Assembly: GCA_017560305.1 (NCBI GenBank)
Contig: JAFYOF010000030.1
Coordinates: 1-9,086, forward strand
Origin: Alistipes sp.
Lineage (GTDB): Bacteria; Bacteroidota; Bacteroidia; Bacteroidales; Rikenellaceae
Direction: 5' to 3'
DNA length: 9,086 nt
Shown here: positions 6,827 to 9,086 of the stretch, in pieces
How the letters are laid out: every line of letters starts with the position of its first letter
Numbering within the stretch: position 1 is the stretch's first letter
Translations under genes and position numbers: made by a program
The notes under the pieces: model-generated
What the model was told of the DNA's origin: nothing
The model's database searches: none
What the model saw: only the letters and a program-made list of their open reading frames with translations

Positions 6827-6877
6827 AACAACTTTTTCCTCACCGAGTGCAAGTTGCGTGCCGATATATTATCGTTT
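6806..6877 (-). promoter_or_regulatory. 15-bp inverted repeat enclosing the doxX start codon; possible regulatory hairpin
   Basis: AAACGATAATATATC (6806-6820) and its exact reverse complement (6863-6877) flank a 42-nt centre. Inside that centre, CAACTT (6829-6834) and AAGTTG (6851-6856) form a second nested repeat. In minus-strand RNA the outer stem can gain three more pairs (6860-6862 with 6821-6823, one of them G-U). The AUG at 6826-6824 would then lie in the internal loop between the two stems, with the GAGGA ribosome-binding region in the apical loop. The left arm encodes DoxX residues 3-7. The repeat is directly seen; translational control is inferred. Alternatives are an operator for a dimeric repressor or arms of a small invertible segment. 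Confidence 0.5.
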
Positions 6878-6895
6878 CCCGCCTATGGAGTCAGC

Positions 6896-8725
6896 CTACT
6901 GATTCAGGCGCAGCCAAGTGGTGTAGTATGTTCCCGTCTGACCTGCGCTGGCAAAGTCACACAACACAAAGGCGTGACCCTGAGCATCGGTCGCCTTCAC
7001 CAAAAGATGTGGCTGAGGGAAGAGTGTTCTTGACGATGTAGTGCGCTCCAACTTAATTGTCGCAGGGTCGATTGTTGGGTCGTCGGTATAGGTTTTTGCA
7101 TCAAAACGCTGGTCAAGCGTGAGCAGAATTGGACCCGAGTAGACCGACACACGACCCGCAAGATTGCGCTCGCCGTGCCAGAAATGAGGCGTCATATCGA
7201 ACTTGATAGAGATATTCTCCGTGCCCTTCACATTCTCCAGAACAAGGTACTCGCCACACTTCACGCCGCTCAACTCCTTGCCGTTGCGCACTACCTTAGT
7301 TGACTTCGACCACGCAGGAATGCGCAGGCGGAGGGTCTCCACGCCCTTCGATTTAATCTTCAGCGCGATGTCGCCATCAAACGGATAGCCACCTGTCTGC
7401 GACACCTCAACCACCTTTCCTGCAGGGGTGCGGAGCGTGGTCTCAGATGCGCCGTAGTAGTTCACGGTCAGCGTCTTATCCTCAACCCACTGACCCCACT
7501 GGCCAATCATTCCAAATCCGCGAGGGGCGTTCACCGAGCAACAATTCAACTCACTGCTGCCTGCAATAGCCTGAAAGACAATGTCATCAGCGCTTGCCTT
7601 CTTGTCGCCCAGCATAGGGGTGTTGTAGGTAAAGAAGCGACCCGATGGGTGCTGCGCGCCGAGGAAGCCGTTCCAGGTTGAGAGCTCCAACTCATCGGCA
7701 ATGCGCGAATCATCGGTCATATTTAACATATCAATCGTCAACGCCATCCACGCAATGGTGCAACAGGTCTCAATGGCACGCGTATCGTATGGATTGCCAC
7801 AAGCCGCCTCGCCCGAAGAGAAGCCGCCCGTGTTGTGGCGGTCAAACTGCTGGATGCTGCGCCAGATATTCTCAAACGAGGTCTTGTATGACTGCTCACC
7901 CGTTTGGCGCGCCATCTCATAGATGGTCTCGATGGCGTGCAGACACTCCCAGCGACGACGCTTCATCTGGAAGAATGGCACATTATCCAAGCCCGCGCGA
8001 TAGTAGTCGCCACCCTGCTCCGACGCAAAGGTCGAGAAGGTCAAATCAACCATCTCCTTATAGCGCTCGTCACCCTCCATCTCATAGAGCAGAGCGAAGA
8101 TGTGACCGATAGCCGAGTCCGTACCATCCTTATCCTCGTCGATGATGTTGCCCTGCACATAGAAGTGGTTGTAGAGGCAATCCGCTGCCTTCAACAGAAC
8201 ATCCTTCGCCTGCTCGCTGCCCAGAATGTGGTAGCAGTAGTACAGACCAAGCATATTGTGATAGTGCGCCCACGCATCCCAGGTCTTGCCGTGACCGCCT
8301 CGCGCGATGCCAGTCAATTTCTTATCATCGGGCCACACGCCGAGGTAGCCATCGGTATCCTGCACCTTGGCCAACTCCGCAACGACATACTCAATCGTCT
8401 CGCGCAATCGCTCATCGCGCTGCATAGCGTAGCACAGCGCCGCATTTGTAAGGTACTTGCCCGTAAATTCGCCGTACCACTTCATCTTAATCTGGTGTGG
8501 CTCGTTGCGTCGGGCATACATCTCAAGCATTCCAGGGTTTGCGTAGGGGGCTGTGAGCAGCCACTGCTCGGTGTTCGCCTTCACACGCTCGCCCATCACG
8601 CCGCCGAGGGTCATCTGCTCCAGAGTGCTTCTACTCTGCGCCGAAGCGGTCACGCCCGACAGAAGAAAAAGCGCCGACAGAAGGATTGTCTTGAAAATCT
8701 TTGGGGTAGTAATAGAAATTCTCAT
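6896..8725 (-). CDS. Exported GH127-like beta-L-arabinofuranosidase (DUF1680 family)
   Basis: This 609-residue protein has a signal peptide, with cleavage likely after ASA at 27-29, before Gln30. An (alpha/alpha)6-barrel-type catalytic region follows (about 35-415), then beta-sandwich domains containing LRLRIPAWSKS (465-475) and GEYLVLENV (491-499). These domains and the length match the GH127 (DUF1680) family, whose known members remove beta-L-arabinofuranosyl residues using a zinc-bound cysteine nucleophile. The metal-site and nucleophile residues known from HypBA1 (Glu, Cys, Cys-Cys) have counterparts in AIETCCT (Glu319, Cys321) and NCCSVNAPRG (Cys395, Cys396). It should therefore be catalytically competent, acting in the periplasm or at the surface. 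Related families (GH142/146 type) cannot be excluded, so the substrate is tentative. A good Bacteroidota-type promoter lies just upstream. A DoxX-family gene follows 69 nt after its stop. Confidence 0.88.
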   Translation of the reverse strand: MRISITTPKIFKTILLSALFLLSGVTASAQSRSTLEQMTLGGVMGERVKANTEQWLLTAPYANPGMLEMYARRNEPHQIKMKWYGEFTGKYLTNAALCYAMQRDERLRETIEYVVAELAKVQDTDGYLGVWPDDKKLTGIARGGHGKTWDAWAHYHNMLGLYYCYHILGSEQAKDVLLKAADCLYNHFYVQGNIIDEDKDGTDSAIGHIFALLYEMEGDERYKEMVDLTFSTFASEQGGDYYRAGLDNVPFFQMKRRRWECLHAIETIYEMARQTGEQSYKTSFENIWRSIQQFDRHNTGGFSSGEAACGNPYDTRAIETCCTIAWMALTIDMLNMTDDSRIADELELSTWNGFLGAQHPSGRFFTYNTPMLGDKKASADDIVFQAIAGSSELNCCSVNAPRGFGMIGQWGQWVEDKTLTVNYYGASETTLRTPAGKVVEVSQTGGYPFDGDIALKIKSKGVETLRLRIPAWSKSTKVVRNGKELSGVKCGEYLVLENVKGTENISIKFDMTPHFWHGERNLAGRVSVYSGPILLTLDQRFDAKTYTDDPTIDPATIKLERTTSSRTLFPQPHLLVKATDAQGHAFVLCDFASAGQTGTYYTTWLRLNQ

Positions 8726-8750
8726 TTCATCAGGTTTTTCTGGTTTTCTA

Positions 8751-8782
8751 CAAAATTACGCCTTATTCGACTCTTTTCCAAA
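8751..8782 (-). promoter_or_regulatory. Bacteroidota-type promoter for the GH127-like gene
   Basis: Read on the minus strand, TTTG (8782-8779) is followed after exactly 20 nt by TAATTTTG (8758-8751). This is a full match to the Bacteroidota -33 TTTG and -7 TAnnTTTG consensus with standard spacing. Transcription would begin about 7 nt further on, near 8744, giving a leader of roughly 20 nt before the ATG at 8725. It lies just beyond the rplT terminator, so the gene starts a new transcription unit. Confidence 0.65.
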
Positions 8783-8817
8783 TTTACACCCTGCAAAAAA
8801 AATTCTTCCGCCACAAC

Positions 8818-8846
8818 AAAAAAAGGCGACACCCGAAGATGTCGCC
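8818..8846 (-). terminator. Rho-independent terminator of the rplT operon
   Basis: On the minus strand, GGCGACATC pairs with GGTGTCGCC (one G-U pair) around a UUCG tetraloop (8846-8825), followed directly by seven T residues (8824-8818). A 9-bp GC-rich stem, an extra-stable loop and a U-tract make this a canonical intrinsic terminator. It lies 23 nt past the rplT stop codon. Confidence 0.92.
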
Positions 8847-8850
8847 CGTT

Positions 8851-8868
8851 GATAACCCAAGGGTTATC
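8851..8868. repeat. Palindrome GATAACCC-AA-GGGTTATC after rplT
   Basis: A perfect 8-bp inverted repeat with a 2-nt centre lies between the rplT stop codon (1 nt away) and the terminator. In RNA it would form a 7-bp stem with a 4-nt loop, placing a second hairpin in tandem with the terminator. It has no T-tract of its own. Possible roles are protecting the 3' end, assisting termination, or a DNA-binding site. Confidence 0.6.
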
Positions 8869-8869
8869 G

Positions 8870-9086
8870 CTATTTCACTGCATTAACGATTGCCTCAAAT
8901 GCCTTTGGCTCGTTCATTGCGAGGTCAGCCAAAACCTTACGGTTGAGCTCGATACCCTTCGCATTAACCTTACCCATAAACTCTGAATAAGTCATACCGT
9001 AAGCGCGAACCGCAGCGTTGATACGAGTGATCCACAATGAACGGTATGTTCTCTTCTTAATCTGACGGTGTGCATAAGCATACTGC
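8870..9086 (-). CDS. rplT: 50S ribosomal protein L20, C-terminal part (partial)
   Basis: The last 71 residues of ribosomal protein L20 are encoded on the minus strand, running off the right edge of the window. The stretch [20 protein letters not shown], then [27 protein letters not shown] and [12 protein letters not shown], is unmistakable. L20 is usually about 115-118 residues, so roughly 45 N-terminal residues lie outside. L20 binds 23S rRNA early in 50S assembly. In most bacteria rplT closes an infC-rpmI-rplT operon, and the terminator just downstream fits that end position. The stop codon is TAG at 8872-8870. Confidence 0.97.
   Translation of the reverse strand, partial: QYAYAHRQIKKRTYRSLWITRINAAVRAYGMTYSEFMGKVNAKGIELNRKVLADLAMNEPKAFEAIVNAVK

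Noticed and set aside
8908..8934. TCATTGCGAGGTC-like string resembling the REP-type repeat
   Set aside because: It lies inside rplT and encodes conserved L20 residues (LADLAMNE). It lacks the dyad of the real repeat.
7904..8986. 360-codon open frame on the plus strand
   Set aside because: It is antisense to the GH127-like gene and runs through the promoter, terminator and rplT. No domain is recognisable.
1..9086. CRISPR arrays, tRNA genes, insertion sequences, defence or toxin-antitoxin genes
   Set aside because: I looked on both strands and found no regularly spaced repeats, tRNA-like clover-leaf sequence, transposase or other such genes.

Overview
The window looks like a chromosomal segment of a gut-type Bacteroidota, most likely a Bacteroidales member. 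The evidence is a TTTG-N20-TAATTTTG promoter of the Bacteroidota type, A-rich ribosome-binding regions instead of strong Shine-Dalgarno sites, and protein families (exported GH127-like and GH99/71-like enzymes, LemA lipoprotein with a TPM partner) common in that phylum. The fairly GC-rich coding regions with AT-rich gaps would suit a Rikenellaceae/Alistipes-like genome, but that genus-level guess is weak.

Layout. Positions 1-270 are an AT-rich leader with candidate promoter elements and a phased direct repeat. A plus-strand run follows: a GH13 alpha-amylase-family enzyme (271-1563); a TPM-domain membrane protein with a zinc ribbon and a Gly-rich tail (1568-2494, 4 nt downstream); a 228-nt gap with two small hairpins and a REP-like palindromic repeat; a LemA lipoprotein (2723-3298); an exported GH99/GH71-like glycosidase with a C-terminal CBM9/DOMON-like domain (3320-5329); and a Gfo/Idh/MocA oxidoreductase (5331-6350, 1 nt downstream). 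The plus run meets a minus-strand pair, and the ends overlap by 22 nt. Reading leftward, this pair is an exported GH127-like beta-L-arabinofuranosidase (8725-6896) and a DoxX-family membrane protein (6826-6329). At the right edge is the 3' end of rplT (ribosomal protein L20, minus strand), closed by a textbook terminator.

How the genes fit together. Two exported glycosidases, a sugar-type NAD(P) oxidoreductase and a GH13 enzyme make this a small carbohydrate-utilisation neighbourhood. It has no SusC/SusD pair or recognisable regulator in view. The TPM/LemA pair is a separate envelope module sitting between the sugar genes.

The least expected signal is a perfect 15-bp inverted repeat (6806-6820 / 6863-6877) with a nested 6-bp repeat. 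In the doxX mRNA it would fold the start codon into an internal loop of a long hairpin. No complete new defence or mobile system was found. The items most worth following are that start-codon hairpin, the GH99-like enzyme lacking the second catalytic-type Glu, and the REP-like element.
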